Below are positions 24,155 to 34,108 of a DNA stretch of 64,000 nt, piece by piece (position 1 is the stretch's first letter; each line of letters starts with the position of its first letter). The notes beneath the pieces are model-generated. The model saw only the letters and a list, made by a program, of their open reading frames with translations, searched no databases and was not told where the DNA came from. The translations under genes were made by a program, and so were the position numbers. The stretch comes from Microstegium vimineum (taxonomy: Eukaryota; Streptophyta; Magnoliopsida; Poales; Poaceae), in assembly GCA_022036555.1 (NCBI GenBank), contig CM039122.1, positions 53,208,693 to 53,272,692 of the forward strand, given 5' to 3'.

Positions 24155-25843
24155 TGTAGAATCATGGACCCTTGTGTTTAGGCAATTAACGACAATACTA
24201 GGTCACTATGACTAACGTGTGTTTTGCAGAGGCAAAGTCTTTGATGTTAGGTCATTAGTGATGCATTTTGAATGGGCTTAATGGATATTCATGCCCCCAA
24301 GATGAAAATCGATTCGGTTGCAAAGGATGAAGATACACGTCGAAGACTAGGCTAGTTCTTAGTGCCATAAGGTTGAGAAGGGCACTAAGTTTAGCTAGGG
24401 ATTTGTTTTTCCTTTGACCGTTCTATAAAGGGGCTATGAGGTTAGTAGCTTGACCTAGGAGAGTTTAGGAAAGTGGGTATATGCACACTTGTCATAACTA
24501 GTCCTAGAGACCTTACTTTCAACCCTTGATAAACCCTAGAAATGGTAGGAGCAAAATCCCTTGAGAAACCTCAGCGAAAACAGTTGAAATAGGGGGAGAA
24601 AGAGGCTCCGGACTAGTCTGCCAAGTGGGCGTCGGACCATAGGAGAGTGGTCCGACGGTCCCTGACTTAGGAAAAATTCCAGCTCGGGGAGCTCCGGACC
24701 ACCTGTCTGGAAAGCGTCGGACCATAGGAGAGTGGTCCGATGGCTTGGTTCAGAGAGAAAGAAGGCTCCGGACTAGTCCGACGGTTAGTCCGACGGCTAG
24801 TCCGACGGCTAGTCCGACGCCTCAAGACAGGAAGTTGGGTTCATGCAGAGAGCCCCCTGGCTCCGGACCAGAGCGTCGGACCAGGGCACCGGATCAAGGA
24901 GAGTGGTCCGGTGGTTCGTAAAAGAGAGGAAGTTTTTCACTCAGAGAGCACCGAGGCTCCGGACCAGTGCGTCGGACCAAGCAGAGTAGTCCGACGGTGC
25001 CTGAGTTTGAATACAGAGTGAGCTCCGGACCAGTGTGCATGGTCCGGTGGTATGAGCTTCAGACTAGTCCGGTGGCTTCGCAAAGAGAAGAAAAAGTAAA
25101 AAACGGCTAGTTTTGGAGGTGGGGACTATTTATAGTTGCCCCCTTCGTCCTTAGAGGTCTTCTTGGCCATTGTTTCAGCGGGTGACACCTTGAGAAATCC
25201 TTTGGAGAGTCAAGAGGCTAGTGAGGGAGAGATTAGAGAGAGTTCATCTTGTTCTTCCCTCCTAGAGTGATTAGGAGTGACTTGTGTGCATTCATCCACC
25301 TTCCTAGCCTTGAGTTGGTCAAGTGAAGGTCTTGTGCTTGTTACTCTTGGTGTTCGACAGCACCTAGACGGTTTGGTGGTGTTCGGAGGAAGTGACCGCC
25401 GGGAGATTGTTGGCGGCTCTTCTCCAAGCTTCTGTGATCGGTTGTGGGCGATTCACCGAGCCGAGTAGTGGCGAAGAATCAGCCCGTAGAGAGCACTCTA
25501 CCCTTGCGCGGGTAGAGGGGGAGCGATACCTTGCGAGGTGCTCCAACGACGACTAGGAGGGTGTGTCGACACCTCGATACCTCGGGAAAAAATCGCTGCG
25601 TCACTGAGAATTTCTTTTTCCCTATCTCTTTACATTTCCGCATTACTTTCCGTCTTGTTTTTATTTTACCTACTAGAATTGCTTAGGTTGCTTTTAATTC
25701 CCATGAACTGTTACCGCTTTCTAGCTAGGATACACGGATCGTAGGCACTAGGGGGTGATTGGCATTTGATAGGTTTTCATATTTGCTTTAGAAATTTAAA
25801 ACAAGCCCAATTCATCCCCCTCTTGGGCATTTTGATCCTTTCA
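24155..25843. mobile_element. Solo copia LTR (1689 bp) inside a KH-gene exon
   Basis: Starts TGTAGAATCATGG and ends GATCCTTTCA. GGGGT flanks it exactly on both sides (24150-24154 and 25844-25848). It belongs to the same family as the LTR at 2098. No internal domains remain, so it is a recombination product. All open frames inside it are non-genic. Confidence 0.94.
24605..25080. repeat. Tandem array of GTCGGACCA / TGGTCCGAC units in the LTR
   Basis: Units of the form 'ctccggacca....gtcggaccataggagagtggtccgacgg' repeat with variable spacing, including four near-consecutive 'ctagtccgacgg'-type copies near 24768-24820. Many units are self-complementary (GTCGGACCA with TGGTCCGAC), so hairpins are possible. 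The same array begins in the left-edge LTR just before the gap. Confidence 0.85.
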
Positions 25844-25891
25844 GGGGTTCATTCAGGTGCTCAGATCCTGGCTTCCCTCACATCATTCCTC

Positions 25892-26311
25892 CTGAAAAAT
25901 AATAGCATAAGTGACCCCCAATCCCATAGCACAAAGTTAACAGAAAATCCACTAGATGTACACATGCATAACTAGGCCATCTAAGGATGGATGGCCCCAT
26001 TCTGAGAAGTTCCAGAAAGAAAGTGTTTTTTCAAAGAATCACCAGGTAACCAGTGTGGTCTTTCATACCAAGACACAGACTGGAAGGTACATAAAAGAAA
26101 ACAATTTGAAAAACCAAGCAGGAACAAACTATAAAACAGCAATATTTTCCTAACCAGAGGCTATCAGGGTCGATCTGGCTTTGAATGACTCAAGTCATAC
26201 ATGACGAACCAAGTCCATAAGTTCATAGTTCATATTTCATACATAAACTCAGACAGTGTTGCAAGTCCTACACTGTCAGTGCGTCTGAAACTGTTGTCGA
26301 GATTCTTTCCT
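25892..26311. other. Spacer between KH pseudogene and PPR gene
   Basis: The left side reads as a minus-strand intron end (polypyrimidine tract and TTTTTCAG before 25891). The rest is the 3' flank of the PPR gene. No further KH exon was found. Confidence 0.5.
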
Positions 26312-28144
26312 TCACCAGTAATCCCCGCATGAGCAATGCCCACCTCTAAAATGGTGGAACCGTGTGGTATCCCTAAGTATTATTTCTCGATCCTCGATTT
26401 TGGATATAAGTTTGGCTGCATTATGACAATCTCCACAGATCCTGAGGTTCTTGAAGATCCTCAAGGTCATCCCAGGGGATGTGCTAATCAGACCGAAAGC
26501 GATGGCAAGCTTTTCGCTGTGCCTCATCAGCATTTGTGACTTCAGACTCTCCTCAACATCATGCAGTGCAAAATCAAGATCAGGCGAGTAGCCCATCGTC
26601 TTCATCAGCTCCTCCAAGCGGTCCAACTTGTCATGAATCAAATCAAGCTGAGAATGCAACCTGTCATTAGATCTGAACTCATGTCTCACACCCTTTATCT
26701 CCATCCAGCTATACCCAGGTGTTTTCACTACCGCATTATCCTTCATCCATCTCCTTACTCTAGAGACATCAGCCCACCTTTTTGCCACAGCATAAATATT
26801 TGCCAGCTGTACATAGGCGCCTGCATTCTGTGGATCCTGTTCAATCAGCTTTCTAGCAGCAAACTCGGCAAACTCCAAGTTCTTATAAACTCTACAAGCA
26901 GTCAGCAAGGTGCCATAGGCAGAAGGATGCGGCTCAAAGGGCATTGAATGGATAATGTTGACAGCTCTTTCAAGCAGACCAGCTCGGCAGAGAAGATCCA
27001 CCATACATGAGTAATGATCAACCTGGGGTTTAATGTTATATGCTTCCTGCATTGCTTCAAAGCACTGGATTCCAAAATCACACAATCCGGTGTGGATACA
27101 AGCGGTCAATACTGCCAACAAAGTAATCCAGTCTGGCACCACTCCTTCATCCTTCATTTTTTCAAATAACTCGATTGCTTTCCTTCCACCCCCATGTTGG
27201 GCATAGCCAGAAATCATGGCGTTCCATGCAACTATATCCTTTGCACGCATCTCATCAAACAGCTTGCAAGCGTCATTCAAATCACCGCATTTGCAGTACA
27301 TGCTGAGAAGAGATGTGCCCACAGTCACGCTCCTACTAAGAGGCAACTTCATGCACCACTGATGTACCTGCCTCCCAAATCCAAGTGCAGACAGGTTACT
27401 GCATCCAAGAAGCACGCTACTTAACGTTGACGCATTTGGCTGCACAATAGCATCCTCAACCATGGTCTTGAACACCCTCAAAGCATCGCCTGCGCGTGAA
27501 TTTTTTACATAACCAGCGACAACGGCATTCCATGAAACCAAGTTTCTTACAGGCATTGCCCTGAAGAATTCCATGGCCTTGTGGACATTGCCGGTGTCCA
27601 TGTACCCTGACACCATTGCAGTCCAGAGAATGGCATCCATCTTATCTGGCGCATTCCTAAACAAGTCCTCTGCCGCGCCCATGTCCCCAGACCAAGCGAG
27701 CGCAGAAACCATTGCATTCCAGGAAATGGCATTCCTCACCGGCATGGCCCGGAACATGGCCTCGGCCTCCTGGATGGCCCCATTCTTAGAGAGCCCGGAG
27801 ACCATGGTGTTCCAGGACGTGACGTCCCTAACGGGCATCGTGGAGAAGACTCTCCACGCGCCATCAATGTCGCCGCAGGCGAAGTGGCAGGACAGGAACG
27901 TGTTGTAGGAGACGGCGTCCGGGTGCGGGATACTGTCGAACAAGCGGCGTGCGTCCGCGAGGTGGCCGGGACCGGACGCCTTGGCGTATCCCGCGAGGAG
28001 GCAGTTGTAGGTGGTCGTCGTCTTGTGCTGCTTCGACGCGAAGGCCTCCTCGGCGCCGGCGAGGTCCCCGCGGCGGACGGCTGCCGCGACGGCCACGGTG
28101 GTGAGAGGGCGAGCGACGGCCAGAAGAGAAGGCCGCAGGATCAT
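26312..28144 (-). CDS. DYW-class pentatricopeptide repeat protein (610 aa)
   Basis: Organellar RNA-editing factor type: PPR repeats read a target RNA and the C-terminal DYW domain is the cytidine-deaminase module. The single exon starts with a short basic/hydrophobic leader (MILRPSLLAVARPLTTVAVA) suggesting organelle import. Degenerate PPR/L/S motifs run from about residue 40 to 400 (for example DVTSWNTMVSGLSKNGAIQE and DIVAWNAMISGYAQHGGGRK), followed by E motifs. The DYW domain has the HSEKLA (HxE) site, the CGDCH zinc ligands, and ends HCSCGDYW, a complete canonical C-terminus. No lesions. It resembles At4g16835-type proteins, but its editing site cannot be read from sequence by eye. It is divergent from the CslE gene. 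Confidence 0.95.
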   Translation of the reverse strand: MILRPSLLAVARPLTTVAVAAAVRRGDLAGAEEAFASKQHKTTTTYNCLLAGYAKASGPGHLADARRLFDSIPHPDAVSYNTFLSCHFACGDIDGAWRVFSTMPVRDVTSWNTMVSGLSKNGAIQEAEAMFRAMPVRNAISWNAMVSALAWSGDMGAAEDLFRNAPDKMDAILWTAMVSGYMDTGNVHKAMEFFRAMPVRNLVSWNAVVAGYVKNSRAGDALRVFKTMVEDAIVQPNASTLSSVLLGCSNLSALGFGRQVHQWCMKLPLSRSVTVGTSLLSMYCKCGDLNDACKLFDEMRAKDIVAWNAMISGYAQHGGGRKAIELFEKMKDEGVVPDWITLLAVLTACIHTGLCDFGIQCFEAMQEAYNIKPQVDHYSCMVDLLCRAGLLERAVNIIHSMPFEPHPSAYGTLLTACRVYKNLEFAEFAARKLIEQDPQNAGAYVQLANIYAVAKRWADVSRVRRWMKDNAVVKTPGYSWMEIKGVRHEFRSNDRLHSQLDLIHDKLDRLEELMKTMGYSPDLDFALHDVEESLKSQMLMRHSEKLAIAFGLISTSPGMTLRIFKNLRICGDCHNAAKLISKIEDREIILRDTTRFHHFRGGHCSCGDYW

Positions 28145-28686
28145 TTCACGTTCGCCTCAGACTCACACCCCGTCTGGAGACTGGCATGGCGGGAGTTTGG
28201 AGGCTAGTAGGCTACGGCGGCGGCGATAGGCCGGAAGGAGGACGAATTCCGCCGTCATGTACAGTACTCTGTTTGGATCGTCGGCCGCTAGCGTCGTAGC
28301 CGACGGACCAACGGGGGAAAAATCGAGCATGTGCTGCTGGGCCAGATGGCAGTGGCCCGGAGTTGGTTCTTTGGGCTCTTCTTTCTTCCCAAAAGAAAAA
28401 AAAAACAGTTTCTTTAGAACTCTCAACTCTGTCTGACCGCAATCGAAAAAAAAAAAGTCTGTTTGACCGCCGACCGGAGCATCATCTATACTCCACAAGT
28501 CTCGTGTTCCATTCTCAACCGGGAAGACAGAGACAGTACAGTGGTGGCTGCTCTCAGTCTCAGGATGCCAGTCCGGAGAGGCGGCTGCAGTAGTGCACCC
28601 CAAAGCTGCGTTGACCTGACCATCTGCTAGGCTAGGCCTAGGCTATACTTTGTGTGTTACTGTGTTCCCATTCCACAGAGGAAGGG
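28145..28686. promoter_or_regulatory. Shared 0.54-kb divergent promoter (PPR and CslE)
   Basis: Only 542 bases separate the two start codons, so both promoters and 5' UTRs must lie here or overlap. Two A-tracts (about 28387-28406 and 28445-28458) break otherwise mixed sequence. No TATA box is convincing for either gene. Confidence 0.5.
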
Positions 28687-31600
28687 ATGGCCGGGAGCAG
28701 CGTCCGCGGCGGCAGCAACCGCCCACCGCTGTTCGTGACGGAGAAACCGACGCGGATGGCGACGTACGCTTACCGGCTGTTCGCGAGCACGGTCCTCGCG
28801 GGGGTTCTTCTGGTATGGCTGTACAGAGCCACGCATGTGCCGCCGAGGGGCAGCGGCGGCCGGTGGTGGGCGTGGCTTGGGCTCTCCGCGGCCGAGCTCT
28901 GGTTCGGCTTCTACTGGGTGCTGACGCTGTCCGTGCGGTGGAGCCCCGTCTACCGCCGCGCCTTCCCCGACCAGCTCTCGCGAAGGTACTGACCCTGGAG
29001 GGGCTGTTTGTGTTTGAGTTTGTCATCTGATTAACTGAATTTTTGTATTTACTAACTGAATTTGACATCTATTTGGAACTGTGGGCATGAAACAATCACT
29101 GCCTCCCTGCGTAAGCAGCTTAACCAGCTAGACTTACGAACTTATGATTGCTATCCAGGCAATTAAGCTAAACATACATCCTCCTAGACTATTGTAGGTG
29201 TTGAAATGCTGCACATATATTCCAAGCTTGTTCCATGGCAGTGTTGTCCATGACGAATAGCGGCTGTGTACCTATGAAGTTACTATCTGTGCCAATGCTG
29301 AGTTTTCAGCTAAACGTTGACTATAAACAGGTACAAGGAAGAGCAGCCAACGTCAAAAAAAAACAAGGAAGAACAGCTTCCTGGGGTGGACATATTTGTG
29401 TGTACAGCAGACCCCACTGTTGAGCCGCCAATGCTTGTCATCTCCACTGTCCTATCTGTTATGGCTTATGACTACCCGCAGGAGAAGTTGAACATCTACT
29501 TGTCTGATGATGCTGGTTCCATCATAACATTATATGCTCTATATGAGGCATCAGAGTTTGCAAAGCACTGGCTTCCATTTTGCAAGAAGTACCAAGTGGA
29601 GCCCAGGTCACCAGCCTCCTACTTTGGTAAAGAAGCTACCCCTCCTGATGCATGTGACCGTAAAGAGTGGTTTTCCTTGAAGGTAGTGCATACATTTTCA
29701 ATGCATTCTATTTTTAAGGAAATTGCAGTAAGAAAAATTAGGTTAAGATGAGATATATGCATAAGATTAACCTAATTTTTATTTTGCTACTTCCTGCCAC
29801 ATTAACTTGGGCTATGGTGGCCTTCCATATATGTTCTGTGGTACTGAAACCAGCAAGCTTATGCATATTATCTTTCTTTTTCTGTTTTTGTTCTGTAGGA
29901 GATGCACAAAGATTTGGCAGATCGAGTGAATTCAGTCGTTAATTCAGGCAAGATCCCTGATGTTTCAAAATACAAGCTTAGGGGCTTCTCCAAGTGGAGC
30001 GAGAATACAAGTTTTAGAGATCATCCTTCAATAGTTCAGGTAAAGGTTATGTATAAGTGGTCTGATCATAACGATACTACTAGGAGAAGGATCTGATGGT
30101 TCAATTTAAAATTTAACTAGTAGTCCAGTACATCTGCGGAATGTTTGAAACACTTATGTAAGAAAACTTATATTCAACGAGTAATTTTCCAATAATAATC
30201 CTGAAATAATAAGTTTTGTAGATAACCCTTCCAATAAGTTTTTTATTCTATTATCTATCGAATTTTAGTCTTAGCAAGAAAAGCCTGGCATGGCTCATAT
30301 GCACTCATTAATGAATTGCTATGTGTTTTTTTTATCATTTTTGGGGTTTCTTCTGATCAAAGAGTGCACAATTGCTAGATTTTAGTTGATGGAAACAAAA
30401 GAAAAGCAACTGATGTCGATGGAAATGTCTTGCCCACACTGGTTTATATGGCTCGTGAGAAGAGACCTCAGGAACATCATCACTTCAAGGCTGGATCACT
30501 GAACGCTTTGGTGGGTATTTTGGCCTCTATTTATTATGGACCATGATTTTCACCTAATGTCTTACTTGAATCAATCTTTCTTATGTTTACATAATTCCTT
30601 AATTAAGGTTGATGGTGCAGATAAGGGTATCATCAGTGATAAGCAACAGCCCAGTCATTATGAATGTGGACTGTGATATGTACTCCAACAATTCAGGGTC
30701 TATCAGAGATGCACTGTGCTTCTTCCAAGATGAAGAGCAAGGTCAAGATATTGCTTTTGTTCAGTATCCTCAGAACTTTGAAAATGTGGTGCGCAATGAC
30801 ATCTATGGAAATCCCATCAACACCGTCAATGAGGTCAATAAAAATTTAATATAGCATCTCTTAGAATTTCAATGGAGGACTTACCTATGTCTTGAGCTGA
30901 AAACGCACCACTGAGCTTAATAAACCCTGTTTTTCGTTTAATGGAATTGGTCTTCAGTTGGATCATCCTTGCTTGGATGGATGGGGTGGAATGTGTTACT
31001 ATGGAACAGGATGCTTCCATCGGAGAGAGGCTCTATGTGGGCGAATATATAGTCTAGACTACAAGGAGGATTGGACTAGGGTGGTGAGGAAAACTGAAGA
31101 TGTCAGTGACTTGGAAGGAATGGCCGAGTCACTTGTGACTTGCACATATGAGCACAACACCCTTTGGGGAATCGAGGTAGATCTCTATACAAATTTTTGA
31201 AAATGCTGGTATTGTGATTGAGGTCACACTTTGGTACTTTAAGATCACTGAAATTTCTCACTTTATGTATGGACTATATCTTACTGAGTTCGAGTTGCTG
31301 AATTACAGAAGGGAGTCAGATATGGTTGCCCATTGGAGGATGTCATTACAGGATTGCAGATCCAGTGCCGTGGGTGGAGATCAGTTTACCACAACCCGCC
31401 AAGAAAGGGCTTTTTAGGCATGGCCCCGACCTCACTAGGACAGGTCCTGGTTCAGCACAAGAGATGGACAGAAGGGTTCCTCCAGATCTCCCTCTCAAAG
31501 TACAGCCCGTTTCTGCTAGGTCACAAGAAGATCAGGCTGGGCCTTCAGATGGGTTACTCTGTCTGCGGGTTCTGGGCTCTTAACAGCTTTCCCACCTTGT

Positions 31601-32299
31601 ACTATGTCACCATCCCTTCACTTTGCTTCCTCAATGGCATCCCATTGTTCCCTGAGGTGAGTTGATATATGTTTCAATCGTTGCTTCTTTCTGTATGCAC
31701 TTTGGTCAAATTCTAAAAGAGAACTTGCATCTGCAATCCACTCAACCCAGATAACCAGTCCCTGGTTTGTACCGTTTGCATACATTGTTGTGGCTGCATA
31801 CTCCTGCAGCTTGGTGGAGTCACTGCAATGTGGCGACACTGCTGTTGAGTGGTGGAACGCACAAAGGATGTGGCTTTTCAGAAGAATCACCTCATACCTC
31901 TTGGCGGCCATCGACACAATCCGCAGAATCCTTGGCTTCACTGAGTCGGGATTCACCCTGACAGCGAAGGTGACTGATTCGCAGGCCCTAGAGAGGTACA
32001 AGAAGGGGATGATGGAGTTTGGATCCTTCTCCGCAATGTTTGTGATCATTGCAACCGTGGCACTGCTTAACCTGGCATGCATGATGCTCGGGGTGGCAAA
32101 AGTTTTGCTGCATAAAGGCGCAATGAGTTTGGGAGCTATGTTATTGCAGGCTGTCCTATGTGCCCTAATAGTAACGATCAATTTCCCAGTGTATGAAGCA
32201 CTGTTCCTCCGCAAGGACAGTGGCAGATTACCAGCTTCTGTCAGCCTAATTTCGCTCTGCATTGTATTACCATTCTGTATACTGCCAACCAACTTGTAG
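28687..32299 (+). CDS. Cellulose synthase-like protein E (CslE), GT2 family, 750 aa
   Basis: Membrane glycosyltransferase, presumed to make a cell-wall beta-glycan in the Golgi; the CslE product is not firmly known. Eight exons with GT/AG borders: 28687-28985, 29331-29682, 29899-30039, 30379-30510, 30621-30833, 30958-31176, 31309-31656 and 31751-32299. They total 2253 nt and stay in frame. Two N-terminal membrane helices precede the GT2 core. The core has YLSDDAGS (first Asp), NVDCDMYSNNSG (DxD), GCPLEDVITGL (position of the TED motif) and VQHKRWTEG (QxxRW). A C-terminal membrane cluster from SPWFVPFAYIVVAAYSC to the end follows. Start set at MAGSSVRGG; an upstream in-frame ATG (28654) is less likely. 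Oddity: exon 2 starts with KEEQ repeated 10 residues apart, an insertion relative to the usual LSRRYK..LPGVDIF. Confidence 0.93.
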
Positions 32300-32885
32300 A
32301 TGTGAAGCTGGCGAAAGATGTATATACATATTTTTGAAATCCGATGGTGAAAGTTATATGAACTGTACGAATGTCATGTAGTATTTCCAAGAGAACTTTA
32401 AACAGCTATAACTCCTCTACACATCTGTAAACGTCGCTGCATTTTGTTTGTCAGGTTGATGGCGCATAACTTTCTTCACTCACTGCAATCTGAGAATTCA
32501 TTGACCTGGTTTTGTGAAAGCCGAAACAAATTTATCCTCGCCGAAGTTACAGCAAAATGCCGCAGGAGGATTTGGGATAACTCAGATTCACTGATAACGT
32601 TGAGGAAGGGTTATACCACATAGAGAAGGGGCGAGAAAAAGAAAATTACAAGCAGACATCAACTTGAACTGATGGTATACACAGCTAAGAACGCTATAAA
32701 GCAGACACCCATCAGATCAGAGTAATTTTCTCATGTGCAACGGCTATACATAGTGCCCCTGTCACTGGCAAGTGGTAGGATTGGATTCGAAGAGCTCACT
32801 CATGGCCAGTGTGCCAGCGACAGAGCTACACATAATCATCACAGAATAGCACCAGACTGCAGCATTGCACAGCTCATTAGCTTCC
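32300..32885. other. Intergenic, converging 3' flanks
   Basis: 3' UTR side of CslE and, from the right, 3' UTR of the NOI gene. Nothing else recognised. Confidence 0.5.
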
Positions 32886-34108
32886 TCAAGATTGTGTGGG
32901 ACTGGGCGAGACACAGCAGAACCATTTCTTCTGCAAGATGGAGAGATCACAACGCATGCATGATTATCGATCGGGGTAAGCTTTTTTCACAGGAATTAAT
33001 GGTAACGGGAATGACCGAATAAATGGACGGACGCCTTACCGATGCGTTGGTCCTGGAGTTGTAGGAGGTCATCTTCTCGGTCCTGGAGTCCTTGCTGTCA
33101 GCCGACGCCGGCCTGTTGTTGCTGATGTGGTCATTGGTCGGGGGGGCTTTCTTCTCATCCCTGGCTTTGCTGAAGATAACCGTGAACCCGTCGGCAGAGG
33201 CCGGGTTGTTGACGTCCCATTGGCCGAACTTGGGTATAGTGCGGCCAGTGTCGTCCTTCACAGAACATCAATATGCCAGCTGATCAGTACAACATCAGCT
33301 ATATGCTATTACTACTATGAATCTATAAAGCTACTCCCTTGGTTCTAAACATTCCAAGAATCTCTATCTAAACATTTCAAAACATCTCACGTTTGACCAG
33401 AATTATAAAGAGAAACACAAAGATTTATAACATCGAATAAGTGTACTATGATATAATAACTAATGGTGAATCTAATGTTATTATATTACTATATAAATTT
33501 GGTCAAAATTAAAAAAACTTTGACTCTCTAATTAATATTCTAATTATAATTTGGAATAGGAGTACTTCCTTTCCTCCCGGTTTGAACGTCAAATTCGTCA
33601 TTGCCTTGCCCCGGAGGAACCAATGTTCAAGGCTAAATTTCTAGAAAACCAGATAGCAAATGACCACACCTTCACGTCGATGTGAACATCCGTTTCGCAT
33701 CCGTGTGCATGATTTGTCAAAGGGATCACTCAACAATTAAAAAGTGAGGGATCAGGAACCACAGCTTGTTGATCATGACATGCTTCATGCTTGCCAATTT
33801 GAATGAACAGACGTTGTTAATAGTCATCAGTAGTTATCCATTTTGCCAAACTGATGGATCCTTGTCATCGTAATTGATAGCTAGATCCTACATTTAGACG
33901 CCGATTTTCTAAAGGAAAATTCCATGCCAATCCAATGCGACAAGCATGTTTTCATCATGCGTGATGCATCAAAACAATCTCTAATTTCAAGCCATGATAG
34001 ACGGTTCCAAGGCCCAGGCATTATATTATTATAATAAAAAGAAGGAAAGAAAAGGGCAGCAACGATGTGATCGATTATAGGGAGCAGGAGATCTTCACTC
34101 ACCGACAT
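32886..34108 (-). CDS. NOI / RIN4-like small protein (88 aa), three exons
   Basis: NOI-domain proteins are small membrane-anchored relatives of RIN4, an immune regulator. Coding exons are 34108-34103 (ATG-TCG only), 33255-33040 and 32930-32886, with donors GTGAGT and GTAAGG and AG acceptors. They total 267 nt in frame. The protein starts MSDDTGRTIPKFGQWDVNNP and continues ASADGFTVIFSKARDEKK, the NOI signature. PKFGQWD matches the site that AvrRpt2-type proteases cut in RIN4. The last exon gives KKWFCCVSPSPTQS; the Cys pair fits the C-terminal acylation/membrane-anchor signal of this family. The middle (~35 residues) is polar and disordered. Intron 1 carries a Stowaway MITE. The first and last exons are very short and easy to miss. 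Confidence 0.87.
33334..33562. mobile_element. Stowaway-type MITE in NOI intron 1
   Basis: Starts CTCCCTTGGTTCTAAACATT after TA and ends TTTGGAATAGGAG before TA. The interior follows the same AT-rich plan as the other Stowaways here, but the termini are more diverged. Confidence 0.7.

Larger units (their letters stand above)
23800..25891 (-). pseudogene. KH-domain (Quaking/SPIN1-like) RNA-binding gene, 3' end, inactivated
   Basis: Plant STAR/Quaking-type KH proteins bind RNA. Two exons remain on the minus strand: 25891-24055, split by a solo LTR, and 23951-23800. Reading across the LTR gives GSEHLNEP then LHILVEAERPVEIIDARLMQ and ARKILEDLLKP, then DESQDFFRKQQLRELAMVNG and the tail GSASPFHNSLGMK. 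Lesions seen: the LTR interrupts the Pro codon of NEP; TGA stands where RGKPG needs Arg; the last acceptor reads CCG instead of CAG (23952-23954); one base is missing at LREEEG; TGA replaces Arg in the MK-AKTRS tail. The frame before GKPG also looks one base short. No 5' exons were found before the PPR gene, so the gene is truncated as well. Confidence 0.85.

Noticed and set aside
24519..25546. Several open frames rich in repeated RRLVRRLV or similar
   Set aside because: Products of the GTCCGAC array in the solo LTR.
31618..32292. 224-codon open frame antisense to CslE
   Set aside because: Mirror of the membrane-helix exon. The sense frame is clearly CslE.
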